A stretch of 64,000 bases of DNA from an uncultured Ruminococcus sp. (GTDB lineage: Bacteria > Bacillota > Clostridia > Oscillospirales > Ruminococcaceae), in NCBI GenBank assembly GCA_910584195.1, contig CAJTYV010000006.1, positions 1 through 64,000 of the forward strand, written 5' to 3'. Shown here piece by piece: positions 8,131-16,573 of the stretch. How positions within the stretch are numbered: the stretch's first letter is position 1; each line of letters begins with the position of its first letter. The position numbers and the translations under genes were made by a program. The notes below the pieces were generated by a model. It did no database searches. It had not been told where the DNA came from and saw only the letters and a list, made by a program, of their open reading frames with translations.

Positions 8131-8547
8131 ATGAGCAGATACAAGAGCGAGCAGACCGCATACAGCCCACTGAAAAAGAAATACGTTCCGTTATGGAAAC
8201 TTGATACTAACACCGTGACCGTCACACACTTCGACGCTGTTACGCAGACCAAGGAGAGCAAGACGTACCATACCGACTTCATCAGGTATCATCTTCATTT
8301 CTCTGACAGCCATTGCCCCGACAGGCTTCGCAGGCTCGTCAACGAGGGCAGGATCGTGCAGTACCTCGATGATATGGAACGAAAAGTTAGTGAAGCAATC
8401 TCCCGTCAGGTAGAGCTTTGGAAGCAGACCGACAGTTGCTATCAGAAAGCTGTCCTCAGCGGTGACTCCGTGAAGATGCTCGGTCTTGAAAACTGCTTCG
8501 TCAGTATGGCGAGCGAAGCGGTGTTTGAGTGTATGATATACGTTTAA
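8131..8547 (+). CDS. Hypothetical element protein, 138 aa
   Basis: ATG 8131 follows a strong AGGAGGG site. The N-terminal half is beta-like (KKYVPLWKLDTNTVTVTHFDAV...), the C-terminal half helical (DDMERKVSEAISRQVELWKQT..., ending MASEAVFECMIYV). The C-terminus loosely recalls the TnpV family of small element proteins ('RAEEIVLxELIY' ending) but the resemblance is weak. The gene is followed by a clear terminator, so it forms its own unit or the end of one with the 89-aa gene. Function is unknown. Confidence 0.6.
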   Translation: MSRYKSEQTAYSPLKKKYVPLWKLDTNTVTVTHFDAVTQTKESKTYHTDFIRYHLHFSDSHCPDRLRRLVNEGRIVQYLDDMERKVSEAISRQVELWKQTDSCYQKAVLSGDSVKMLGLENCFVSMASEAVFECMIYV

Positions 8548-8552
8548 CCATA

Positions 8553-8588
8553 AGTCCCTTGAAACAGACAATTTCAAGGGACTTTATT
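8553..8588 (+). terminator. Intrinsic terminator
   Basis: AGTCCCTTGAAA pairs with TTTCAAGGGACT over a seven-base loop and is followed by TTATT. It separates the small upstream genes from the restriction-modification operon. Confidence 0.8.
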
Positions 8589-8618
8589 GTGCAAAAAGGA
8601 GATTTTTCAAATGTTGTA

Positions 8619-8651
8619 TTGTGCTATTATTATAACTATGTTATAATAATA
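8619..8651 (+). promoter_or_regulatory. Promoter with perfect 12-bp palindrome for the R-M operon
   Basis: TTGTGC, 17 bases, TATAAT (8642-8647) reads as a vegetative promoter. The spacer and -10 box are covered by a perfect inverted repeat, TATTATTATAAC-tat-GTTATAATAATA (8625-8651). Such a palindrome across a promoter is a likely operator, so the restriction genes are probably repressed by a DNA-binding protein, perhaps the methylase itself. Confidence 0.7.
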
Positions 8652-8680
8652 GGGGAAGTGTTTGGTCTGGAGGTATGATT

Positions 8681-9529
8681 ATGAATCCCGTGTTAAAGTA
8701 CAGAGGTGGAAAATCGAGAGAGATTCCACGTTTTTTACAATATATACCAGATGATTTTAATAGATACATTGAGCCTTTCTTTGGTGGCGGAGCTGTTTTT
8801 TTCTATTTGGAGCCTGATAATGCCATTTTAAATGATGTTAATGAAAGGCTTATGACTTTTTATACGCAATTAAGAGATCAATATCCTGATATGAGAACGC
8901 AACTTGATGGTATTCAAGCGATTTATGAGCGTAATCAGGCTGAATTCAAAAGATTAAAAGCCTTAACTCCTGACGAGCGAGTACCAAATGCAAACGAAGA
9001 TTTGTATTATCATATGAGAGAATTGTTTAATCATCCTGATGGGTCATACTTAGATGGTGTTATTTATTTCTTCATAAATAAGACTGCATATTCAGGAATG
9101 ATAAGATATAATAATAGCGGTGAATATAACGTACCGTTCGGCAGATATCCTAACCTCAATACTCACTTGATTACTCCAGAACACAGTGAACTTTTGCAAC
9201 GTGCTGAGTTATATAATCTCGATTATATAAGAATATTTGACATGGCTCAGGAAGAAGATTTCATTTTTCTCGATCCCCCATATGATTGTGTATTTAATGA
9301 TTATGGAAATATTGATTTGATGAACGGGTTTGATGAGGCTGAACATCGCCGTCTGGCTGCTGATTTCAGAAACCTTCCTTGTCGTGCCTTAATGATTATA
9401 GGTAAAACTCCGTTGACAGAAGAGTTATATGGTGAATATATTTTTGATGAGTATTATAAAAACTATTCTGTGAATATTAAGAATAGATTCAACAATGATA
9501 AAATGCACATAGTTGTAAAGAATTATTAA
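8681..9529 (+). CDS. DNA adenine N6-methyltransferase of the R-M system
   Basis: A D12/Dam-class N6-adenine methylase of 282 aa. Motifs: SAM-binding LKYRGGKSR (residues 5-13) and EPFFGGGAVFF, NDVNERLM, and catalytic FLDPPYDCVFNDYG near residue 197. I start at ATG 8681, seven bases after CTGGAGG; the ATG two codons earlier is too close to the ribosome site. It is followed after 11 bases by an AlwI-like endonuclease, so it should be the protecting methylase. AlwI itself cuts near GGATC; both strands of that site contain GATC, so a single GATC-type adenine methylase could protect it. That specificity is inference from the family. Confidence 0.92.
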   Translation: MNPVLKYRGGKSREIPRFLQYIPDDFNRYIEPFFGGGAVFFYLEPDNAILNDVNERLMTFYTQLRDQYPDMRTQLDGIQAIYERNQAEFKRLKALTPDERVPNANEDLYYHMRELFNHPDGSYLDGVIYFFINKTAYSGMIRYNNSGEYNVPFGRYPNLNTHLITPEHSELLQRAELYNLDYIRIFDMAQEEDFIFLDPPYDCVFNDYGNIDLMNGFDEAEHRRLAADFRNLPCRALMIIGKTPLTEELYGEYIFDEYYKNYSVNIKNRFNNDKMHIVVKNY

Positions 9530-9540
9530 GGAGCGAATAT

Positions 9541-11232
9541 ATGGCTGTTTTAAGAAATAAAGTTCTGTTCTTTACTACTTCACCAAGATCACCTCAAAAG
9601 ATGATCCCTGAAATTCGTTTGTTACACGAAAAGTTTGAGGGTAAAGAATGGAATGCATACTCTCAGGAGGCTTTTATTGACGAGCTTGCAAAATCCAGCT
9701 TCTTTGAAGGTAATGGCTCTCCTTCTGATAAAGCATTTAGTGCAAGAGATAGAATAAACAGGGCGCCTAAAGCATTGGGTTTTGTAGACTTACAGCCTTC
9801 TATCTCTTTGACAGAAGCTGGAAAAGCGTTAGTTTATGGCAAAAGACCTCAAGAAATCTTCCTCAGACAACTATTGAAATATCAGTTACCATCACCTTAC
9901 CATGTTGAAAATGGTGATACTTCAGGTTCGTTTTGTGTTCGCCCATACCTTGAAATTCTTAGATTAGTACGCACACTTGAATACTTAACGTTTGACGAAA
10001 TTAAAATATTTGCTCTGCAATTAACGGATTATCATAACTTTGATACAATTAAAAATATGATACTTGCTTTCAGAAAAAAGAAAGAAGAATATCGTGGAAA
10101 ATACAAAAAATTAGTAGATGAAACATGGACTTCGGCAATAAAAGAACTATACTCTGACACTATCGCATCGGGCAAAACAAAAACAAGAGAAACAACAGAT
10201 GCAAGTCTTAAAAAGTTTATTTCTACTAAAAAGAGCAATATGCGAGATTACACAGATGCTTGCTTTAGATATCTGAGATATACAGGCTTAATATCTATTT
10301 CTCATAAAAACAGATCAATTTCTATTTTTGCTGATAAAATTACAGAAGCAGATTTTATTCTTGCTAATGTTGACAGAAATCCAGTGTTTGTTACTGATTC
10401 AGTACAATATAAGCAGCATTTATTTTCAAAGGATACCCCTGTTCTTTATACGGATAACAAAGATAATATCATTGATATTCTTATGAAGATAGGTTCTTAT
10501 ACAAAAAGAGAACTAAGTGGAATGGAGCTTGAGAAGCTCAAAGATTTGCGTGATGATATTGTCCAAAGGCATAAAGAAGCTGTCATTCACGAACAGGTTG
10601 CTGAAATAAAGTCGTATGCTCTATATTCCGAAATTATTGATACATTCAATGAAATTATATCTGATGAGTACTATGATGCACCGTTAATGTTTGAGTATAA
10701 TACATGGAGAGCAATGACTATGCTTGATGGCGGAGATATTAAGGGTAACTTTAAGTTTGATGATTCCGGACAGCCGTTATCTACTGCACAGGGCAATATG
10801 CCGGACATAGAGTGCGATTACTCAGATTATTCAATGTCGGTAGAGGTCACCTTGCAGTCAGGACAAAGACAATATGAAACAGAGGGAGAACCTGTTGCAA
10901 GACACTATGGTCAATTGAAGAAGCGTTCAGGCAAAGATACATATTGCCTGTTTATAGCTCCGAATATCAATCCTGCGGTAGTAGCACATTTCTTCACGTT
11001 GAATAGGACTAATATCTCCTATTATGGTGGAAAATCTAAGATTGTTCCACTTGATTTAGACTTGTTTATGAAACTGGTTGAAAACTCATATAATTACAGC
11101 ACACAGCCAAAATCATCAGATGTTCGCAGACTTCTCGATATGATAATAAACAAAGTTGATACTTCTGAAAATGAAACCGAATGGTATGATTACATACAGG
11201 AATGTGCAAGTAATTGGCTTGTATGTAGTTGA
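9541..11232 (+). CDS. AlwI-family type IIS restriction endonuclease
   Basis: A 563-aa protein whose N-terminus (VLFFTTSPRSPQKMIPEIRLL, then 'FSARDRINRAPKALGFVDL' and 'LTEAGKALV') matches what I know of the AlwI/BstNBI endonuclease family. That family recognises short asymmetric sites and cuts a few bases away. Recognition helices occupy the N-terminal half; the nuclease part near residues 375-450 has E-x-D and V-E-V-T (MPDIECDYSDYSMSVEVTL, GEPVARHYGQLKK), fitting a PD-(D/E)XK core. ATG 9541 follows AAGGAGCG. It shares a transcript with the methylase before it and the cyclase-like gene after it. Low-GC codon use differs from the element's transfer genes, so the cargo may have been acquired separately. 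Confidence 0.82.
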   Translation: MAVLRNKVLFFTTSPRSPQKMIPEIRLLHEKFEGKEWNAYSQEAFIDELAKSSFFEGNGSPSDKAFSARDRINRAPKALGFVDLQPSISLTEAGKALVYGKRPQEIFLRQLLKYQLPSPYHVENGDTSGSFCVRPYLEILRLVRTLEYLTFDEIKIFALQLTDYHNFDTIKNMILAFRKKKEEYRGKYKKLVDETWTSAIKELYSDTIASGKTKTRETTDASLKKFISTKKSNMRDYTDACFRYLRYTGLISISHKNRSISIFADKITEADFILANVDRNPVFVTDSVQYKQHLFSKDTPVLYTDNKDNIIDILMKIGSYTKRELSGMELEKLKDLRDDIVQRHKEAVIHEQVAEIKSYALYSEIIDTFNEIISDEYYDAPLMFEYNTWRAMTMLDGGDIKGNFKFDDSGQPLSTAQGNMPDIECDYSDYSMSVEVTLQSGQRQYETEGEPVARHYGQLKKRSGKDTYCLFIAPNINPAVVAHFFTLNRTNISYYGGKSKIVPLDLDLFMKLVENSYNYSTQPKSSDVRRLLDMIINKVDTSENETEWYDYIQECASNWLVCS

Positions 11233-11265
11233 AATTGTACCATATCATTGAAATGTGAGGTTAAT

Positions 11266-12051
11266 ATGACTAATAAACAGAGAAATTACTCGAAGTATCT
11301 AATAATTTTCGTTGATGTCCTTGGAAGTCAGAATAAGACAGATTTTCAAGAATCCTATCTTATAAACACTGTTTTTCATGAAGAGTTCCAATCACAACTC
11401 AAAAATGATATGCCACATACCGCATATCAGCGTAAGGTGTTTACTTTTTCAGATTGTGCTTACATTTTTTATCAATTCAAAGAGGATATTGAAGAAGAAC
11501 GCAAGGATATTGGCGCATTATTTAAGGTGGCATTGTGTAATTGTGAACCTATATTTTTAAGACTTCTAAAAGAAAAGATACTGTTTCGTGGAGGCGTATA
11601 TTACGGAGATGCTTACGTTGATTCCGAAAGAAATATGTTTTTTGGTCCAGCTGTAGTAGAGGCATATAAGTTGGAATCAAAAGTTGCGGTACATCCTCGC
11701 ATTTTAATTGACAGTTTTGTTGCTGAAAAGATCGATGAGAGCGTTCAAAAGGCAATCGATGCTTTTCTTCAAAACTCTCCCCAGGCTAATTTACTTCCTA
11801 TAATAGGCGAATCATCTTTTGGTAGAGGTGTTGTTGAAAAGGACATCGACGAAAAGTATATATTAAATTATTTACATTATCCAGAAAACAATATTGTATT
11901 ACAAGGATGCTATTCTTCAAGTATTGATTTTTTGAATGAAATAATTGATTATTGCCAATCGCAAATTAAAACAATAAATGATTACAGAGTTATTGATAAA
12001 CTTTACTATCTGCTTAGATTCACTGAAAGCAAATTAAGTTATTTAGTATAG
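11266..12051 (+). CDS. Divergent class III nucleotidyl-cyclase-like protein
   Basis: A 261-aa soluble protein. Three blocks fall in the order of class III cyclase catalytic domains: LIIFVDVLGSQNKTDF (beta 1, first metal Asp), VFTFSDCAYIFYQF (beta 2-3 hairpin, second metal Asp), and RGGVYYGDAYVD...MFFGPAVVEAYKLES (matching 'RiGihxGxv...yfGxxVNxAaRLes'). The Asn and Arg that normally stabilise the transition state read as Val and Lys (VVEAYKLE). So the fold is likely but the usual cyclase chemistry is uncertain. ATG 11266 has GTGAGGTT upstream. It is the third gene of the restriction operon and has no attached effector domain. Pycsar cyclases, an antiphage family, share this fold; membership is not shown. 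Confidence 0.62.
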   Translation: MTNKQRNYSKYLIIFVDVLGSQNKTDFQESYLINTVFHEEFQSQLKNDMPHTAYQRKVFTFSDCAYIFYQFKEDIEEERKDIGALFKVALCNCEPIFLRLLKEKILFRGGVYYGDAYVDSERNMFFGPAVVEAYKLESKVAVHPRILIDSFVAEKIDESVQKAIDAFLQNSPQANLLPIIGESSFGRGVVEKDIDEKYILNYLHYPENNIVLQGCYSSSIDFLNEIIDYCQSQIKTINDYRVIDKLYYLLRFTESKLSYLV

Positions 12052-12077
12052 TTTGATTATGCTATTGTAATACCCAA

Positions 12078-12109
12078 AACCTCCGCAGGAAAATAATCTT
12101 GCGGAGGTT
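12078..12109. terminator. Bidirectional terminator between convergent genes
   Basis: AACCTCCGCAgga...tcttGCGGAGGTT is flanked by AAAA on the left and TTTCTTT on the right. It ends the R-M operon from the left and the XRE gene from the right. Confidence 0.85.
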
Positions 12110-12122
12110 TCTTTACTATATT

Positions 12123-12830
12123 TTATTCACACCCCGTAAACATAAGCTGATAACTCAGCCCTGTAAACTCCCTGAGAAAGTCCATATCCGAGAAGTTCAG
12201 ACCGTAGTTATGCGTTTTACCGCTGTCCTTGCCCGTGTAAAGATACTCCATCTTCTCCTGATCGAGATGCTCGGTGCGGAGTGCTTCACGGTCAAAGCCT
12301 TTTTCTTTCAGATGATACAGCACGATGCGTGAGAGCTGCACCTGCACGATGCGGTAGCTCTCAGTATCGGCACAGTGATCGAGAATGCCCAGTATATCGA
12401 ATATTGTTTCGGTGTCCTTCAAATGTTCGGTATCGTATGCTGTTTCGGGGACGTACTCAATATACTTATCATTATTGAGAAACTGCACCGTACAATTCAC
12501 ATAGGGAATGATCTTGAGCTGCATTTCAAGGCTGATCTCGCTTCCACGGCGCAGGCTCACCCAACGCTGAGACAGAGAGCTGACCGACTTGAACACGCTT
12601 CTTTTCTTGTTTGCCTGCGGAATGATGGGTGTATCGTCCTCGTTTATCAGGTAATCTATCGGAACATCGAAGTATTCCGCTATTCTTGTTATCATGTCGA
12701 GATTCGGCATACCGTCATTCACCCATTTGGTGACGGTCGCAGCCGAAATGCCCAGCTCAGTTGCTAATGTCCTCGGCTTGATTCCTCGTTCATCACATAA
12801 TTCATTGTATTTTCTCCAAAAGATAGTCAT
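12123..12830 (-). CDS. XRE-family repressor
   Basis: A helix-turn-helix regulator of 235 aa. The N-terminal HTH (KYNELCDERGIKPRTLATELGISAATVTKWVNDGMPNLD is the typical order; recognition helix SAATVTKW) covers residues 8-65. A conserved spacer 'YFDVPIDYLINEDD' follows, and about 150 residues of unassigned C-terminal domain. I use ATG 12830 because GGAGGG lies eight bases upstream. It is transcribed away from the DUF3987 gene, and the space between them holds a promoter whose spacer is an 18-bp palindrome. It is therefore the likely repressor of the element's replication/transfer genes. Confidence 0.88.
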   Translation of the reverse strand: MTIFWRKYNELCDERGIKPRTLATELGISAATVTKWVNDGMPNLDMITRIAEYFDVPIDYLINEDDTPIIPQANKKRSVFKSVSSLSQRWVSLRRGSEISLEMQLKIIPYVNCTVQFLNNDKYIEYVPETAYDTEHLKDTETIFDILGILDHCADTESYRIVQVQLSRIVLYHLKEKGFDREALRTEHLDQEKMEYLYTGKDSGKTHNYGLNFSDMDFLREFTGLSYQLMFTGCE

Positions 12831-12888
12831 TTTGTGTCCCTCCAATTTGTGCAAAAAGCGGAACTTATTCAGTTTCGATTATTTTTGC

Positions 12889-12918
12889 TTGACAAATGCT
12901 ACTTAGGTAGCATATAAT
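12889..12918 (+). promoter_or_regulatory. Operator-promoter of the element's rightward genes
   Basis: A near-ideal vegetative promoter, TTGACA (12889-12894), 18 bases, TATAAT (12913-12918). The spacer contains the inverted repeat ATGCTAC-TTAG-GTAGCAT (12896-12913), which is well placed for the divergently transcribed XRE protein to block RNA polymerase. Confidence 0.82.
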
Positions 12919-13027
12919 ATGATTTAGAGATCGTACCATGTCATTTCTTTTCTTATTATAGCACACTAAACGCAATCTGTCAATAGAAATACAAGATAAA
13001 TTACAAAAGCAGAGGAAAACAAAACTT

Positions 13028-14473
13028 ATGAATGAAATCAAATGGGGAGAACCCCGACCGCTTCGGCAGAGTGCGGACGCTATCCCTTTTCCGCTCGATG
13101 CGTTGCCGACTGTCCTGCGAAATATGGCGCAGGCGATCTCAGTCACGACTTCCACCGATGTTGGAATGGCAGGGACGGCGATGCTCTCAGCCGTGGGCTA
13201 CTGTTTTACAGGTCTGTATCGACTTGCAGGAAAAGCAGACCACACCGAACCGCCTGTGCTGTATTCGATCATCATAGCACAGCCTTCTGAAAGAAAAAGC
13301 CCTGTGATGCACTTTATCAAAGCACCGTTCGATACCTTTGAGAGCAAGTACAACAAGGGTCACCGAGAGGAAATGTACAAGGCACAGCAGGACGTTAAGG
13401 CTCTTGAAGCTCGTGTCAAGGCTATGGAGAAAGAGGACGAGCCTGATACCGCAGCCATAGCAAAGCTCCGTGTGCAGGCGGATAATATCCGAAACACTTC
13501 ACCAATAAGAATAGCCGTTGACGATATTACACCCGAATCCCTTGTGATAGAGCTGAGTGAGAACGACTCTCTGCTGATGATCTCTGACGAAGCAGGAATG
13601 CTTTCCAACTTCAACGGCAAGTACAACGGCGGTATTCCGAACCTCGACTTACTTCTGAAATCGTGGAACGGTGAGAAGTACATCTGCAACAGGGTCATCA
13701 GAGGGCGAACGGAAATTCCCCGTCCTTATCTATCAGTCGCTCTTGCAGGTCAGCCGTATATATGGGACAACATGATGAATGATACTGCTTTCAGGTCAAG
13801 CGGACTTATCGCACGTTTTGTTCCCTGCTTTGCAACAAGCGACGTGGGAAAGCGTAGATATGATACCGCTCCTATATCTAAAGAGATCAGGGAGCAGTAT
13901 CACGATTTCATTCATCAGCTCCTGAGAGGAAAGAAGGATCACAACGGAGAAGAAACGATATTACAGTTGTCTCATCACGCTTCCGAGGAGTACATAGATT
14001 ACTGTAATAACTATATCGAAAAAGAGATCAAGGAATCCATGTGCTGCTGTCAGGACTGGGGCGGTAAGTTTCACGGGCTGATACTTCGGATAGCTTGTAT
14101 TCTTCATTGTGCCGACTGTTGTTCTCGTGGTGTTGAGCCATCTGATGTAAGCGTGAACCACGATACGCTTGTGAGGTCGTTCAGCATAGCCCATTACTAC
14201 CGCTATCAGGCGATTTACGGTTTCAGCGTGAATGCCCCCGACGGGAACATCGTCAAAGCTGAGAAGATCATTCAGATCATCAAGACCAAGAATATTAAAC
14301 AGGGCTTGAAATCTGAGTTGTATCATTCCTGCCGATGCAATCTTTTCCCAACGGCAAAGGACTTCTATTCGGCACTCGATACTCTTGCGGAGTATGGGTA
14401 TATCGCTTATGAAGATGTCACCGCTGCCAACAACAAAAAGGCTCAGATGGTTCATGTGAATCCTCATATCTGA
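13028..14473 (+). CDS. DUF3987 protein (primase/helicase-like)
   Basis: A 481-aa protein of the YfjI/DUF3987 type found in prophages and integrative elements beside replication genes. Recognisable pieces are the N-terminal PFPLDALPTVLRNMAQAIS, YSIIIAQPSERKSPVMHFI (a Walker-A-like turn in an atypical form), SLLMISDEAGMLSNF (Walker-B-like Asp-Glu) and AGQPYIWDNMMND. A coiled segment (MYKAQQDVKALEARVKAMEKEDEP) lies near residues 120-160. It is the first gene under the XRE-controlled promoter. The probable role is helping the element replicate or start plasmid-like DNA synthesis; enzyme activity is not proved by the sequence. Confidence 0.78.
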   Translation: MNEIKWGEPRPLRQSADAIPFPLDALPTVLRNMAQAISVTTSTDVGMAGTAMLSAVGYCFTGLYRLAGKADHTEPPVLYSIIIAQPSERKSPVMHFIKAPFDTFESKYNKGHREEMYKAQQDVKALEARVKAMEKEDEPDTAAIAKLRVQADNIRNTSPIRIAVDDITPESLVIELSENDSLLMISDEAGMLSNFNGKYNGGIPNLDLLLKSWNGEKYICNRVIRGRTEIPRPYLSVALAGQPYIWDNMMNDTAFRSSGLIARFVPCFATSDVGKRRYDTAPISKEIREQYHDFIHQLLRGKKDHNGEETILQLSHHASEEYIDYCNNYIEKEIKESMCCCQDWGGKFHGLILRIACILHCADCCSRGVEPSDVSVNHDTLVRSFSIAHYYRYQAIYGFSVNAPDGNIVKAEKIIQIIKTKNIKQGLKSELYHSCRCNLFPTAKDFYSALDTLAEYGYIAYEDVTAANNKKAQMVHVNPHI

Positions 14474-14677
14474 ATCACGTTGGATTTTGTGGTTTTTGTG
14501 GTGGCTGACATTGAAATGGCGGTATAGCGACTTTTGCAAGGGACAGACCTAAATGTTGGTTGCCGGCAGTTGATGGTGGTTGAGTATTTCTGAGGATAGG
14601 CTAATGGACGTTTTTGTCCGTTAGGTTATAAAAGTAATCAACATTTTGGCGGAAAGGAGGTGAGGTATATACCCGAT

Positions 14678-14851
14678 ATGGAAAAGGTTGAAAAGCTGAC
14701 TTTTATCCTTGAAGAAAGAAGCGGTCTTGATGTTCGTGAAGCGGTAGTTCGTTTCTACAACTATCTATCAATCGAGGAGACCAGAATTTATGATAAGGAG
14801 ACAGACTATCTGCTTGACACGCTCGGTGTTGAGATTGAGCTGCCGTTCTGA
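14678..14851 (+). CDS. Small hypothetical protein, 57 aa
   Basis: A short acidic protein (KLTFILEERSGLDVREAVVRFYNYLSIEETRIYDKETDYLLDTLGVEIELPF in continuous frame) with two or three helices. The start is unclear: AGGAGG at 14655-14660 is 17 bases from ATG 14678, while GTG 14660 overlaps it. A weaker GAGG at 14662-14665 lies 12 bases before the ATG. It lies between the DUF3987 gene and the transfer region. I know similar tiny genes from this position in other elements but no function. Confidence 0.45.
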   Translation: MEKVEKLTFILEERSGLDVREAVVRFYNYLSIEETRIYDKETDYLLDTLGVEIELPF

Positions 14852-14994
14852 TTCAGGATAGCGAACTTAGACATTTTTGTCCGAGTTAAAATTGAGGATA
14901 ATCGCATAGACTTTAGCTCACTTTTGAGCGAAAGTTCATGAGTAAAATCATCATTTTTGAAATGCTGATTTTGAAAAAATGTAATGCGGATTTT

Positions 14995-15160
14995 TGAATA
15001 AATGCGCCCACATTTCCGGCTGCTCCGACAGCCGTTCTTCTCCCGTAAGGGATAGCCCCGCAGGGCGGAGTAGTTCTTGTGGCGGTCTGATGCTGCCGCA
15101 AGTACTACGGAGTTACAAGCGGTGCTCTGCACCCTTGTAATCGCTGCTACGCAGCTTTTT
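14995..15160 (+). other. Candidate oriT region upstream of relaxase
   Basis: The 470 bases between the small gene and the relaxase hold no sizeable gene but many inverted repeats. The clearest is GTTACAAGCGGTG-ctct-GCACCCTTGTAAT (15112-15141); GC-rich repeats lie to its left (CCCGTAAGGG, GCCCCGCAGGGC). MobV relaxases nick near short inverted repeats just upstream of their own gene, so this is the likely origin of transfer. The exact nick site cannot be read off. A 14-codon reading frame with a good ribosome site (15251-15295) precedes the relaxase and could be a leader. Confidence 0.45.
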
Positions 15161-15321
15161 TCCTGCGACCCTCTATTGTGTCGTTCAGGAAAAATTTGTC
15201 CGTCAGGACGGGCGATAGCCTTTCCGCCTCAGCGGTCAAGAAAGGAGTTGATGCCTATGATTTTTGTATTGGATTTCGTAGAGAGAAAGAAGTAAATCCA
15301 TTGAACAAGAAAGGCGAAATT

Positions 15322-16518
15322 ATGAAACAGAAAAGAATCTCATTCGGTCAGGGACACGGCTCTCTGGCTCACAACAATAGAGAGTTCATGGCGGCGAATG
15401 TTGACCCTCTCCGAACTCCAAATAATGTGATCTTTGTACAGCAGCCGATAGCAGAAGCATACGACCAGCTTTTCAAGGAATCGACCGAGCGATATAATGC
15501 CCGTCAGAAAAGAAATGATCGCAAGATCGGTGACTACTATGAACACCTTTTCGGCTGTAAGCCCTGCAACACGGTCAAGGTCAATGCTCTCGACCAAAAG
15601 AGTTTTTACGAAGTGGTGGTGCAGATCGGAAAGCGTGAGGATTCGGGCATCGGAACGGAAGATGAACAGCTTGTGGCTGATTGCCTGAAAGAGTACATGG
15701 AGGGTTTCCAGAATCGCAACCCAAATTTTTACGTTTTTAACGCTGTCCTGCACATGGACGAGGCGACTCCCCATTTGCACTTTGACTACATTCCTGTCGG
15801 GCATTACAAGCGAGGTCAGGACGTTCAGAATGGCATCGCCCAGGCTCTGAAAGAGATGGGGTACGGCGGTGGTAAAATGGCTATTGCCCGTTGGCGAGCT
15901 GCCGAGGTCGAGGTGCTGAACGCTATTTGCCTTGAACACGGTATCAAGCCCCTTGCTCCCGAAAAGGCGAGAGGTACGCTTGAAGTTGAGGAGTACAAGG
16001 AACAGCGTCGGCAGGCTGACGAACTGGCAGAGCAAAATGCTCAGGTCAAAGCGGAACTTGGCGAGAAGCGAGAAATGCTTAAAGCTGTCAAGGAGAAAAC
16101 TGCTAAACTTGCGGAGATCGACAGCATTGAAACGGGCAAGACCGTGTTCGGCGGTAAGGTTACAGTGTCGCAGGAGGATTGGCAGAACGTCACTGACCTT
16201 GCAAAGAAAGAAGTCGTGTCGCAGAAGCAGACTAAGAAGCTCCGTAAGGAACGTGATGATGCTGTACGGGAGCGTGATGAACTGAAAGCGAAGCTGTCCG
16301 CTGCTTCCTCGGAGCTTGCCACCTACAAGAAAGCCGAGGAGCAAAAGGGACTTTTCACCCGTGAGAAGTTGAAAAAGGAAGCGGCTCGAATCAGCCGTGA
16401 GGATGAGCTATCCCGTGAGTTGAGGAAGGCTAAGGCTTTTATTTCTGCCTGCGGACTGAGTTCCGACTTTCAGCAGTACAAGTACAACATCACTACAAGA
16501 AAAAACGTGCTGGAATAA
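15322..16518 (+). CDS. MobV-family relaxase (Pre/Mob)
   Basis: A 398-aa plasmid-mobilization relaxase that would nick oriT and stay attached to the transferred strand. Residues 1-200 form the relaxase domain: ISFGQGHGSLAHNNREF at the N-terminus and the metal-binding motif HMDEATPHLHFDYIPV near residue 150 (HxDExxPHxH), which is diagnostic for MobV. A long Lys/Glu-rich coiled coil fills residues 215-350. ATG 15322 with AAGAAAGGCG upstream gives the normal N-terminus. No coupling protein or secretion genes are nearby, so transfer must borrow another element's machinery, perhaps that of the element to the left. Confidence 0.93.
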   Translation: MKQKRISFGQGHGSLAHNNREFMAANVDPLRTPNNVIFVQQPIAEAYDQLFKESTERYNARQKRNDRKIGDYYEHLFGCKPCNTVKVNALDQKSFYEVVVQIGKREDSGIGTEDEQLVADCLKEYMEGFQNRNPNFYVFNAVLHMDEATPHLHFDYIPVGHYKRGQDVQNGIAQALKEMGYGGGKMAIARWRAAEVEVLNAICLEHGIKPLAPEKARGTLEVEEYKEQRRQADELAEQNAQVKAELGEKREMLKAVKEKTAKLAEIDSIETGKTVFGGKVTVSQEDWQNVTDLAKKEVVSQKQTKKLRKERDDAVRERDELKAKLSAASSELATYKKAEEQKGLFTREKLKKEAARISREDELSRELRKAKAFISACGLSSDFQQYKYNITTRKNVLE

Positions 16519-16573
16519 ACATAAAACAAGATAGAAAGCAGGGGAAGTACCTGCTATGGAGGTTTTTACAACT

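Noticed and set aside
11266..12051. Complete Pycsar system
   Set aside because: Only the cyclase-like gene is seen; no effector with cyclic-nucleotide-binding plus TIR or membrane domain is adjacent, and key catalytic residues differ.
15340..16344. Long leftward open frame opposite the relaxase gene
   Set aside because: The relaxase on the plus strand has diagnostic motifs over the same DNA; the opposite frame has no ribosome site and its composition mirrors the coiled coil.
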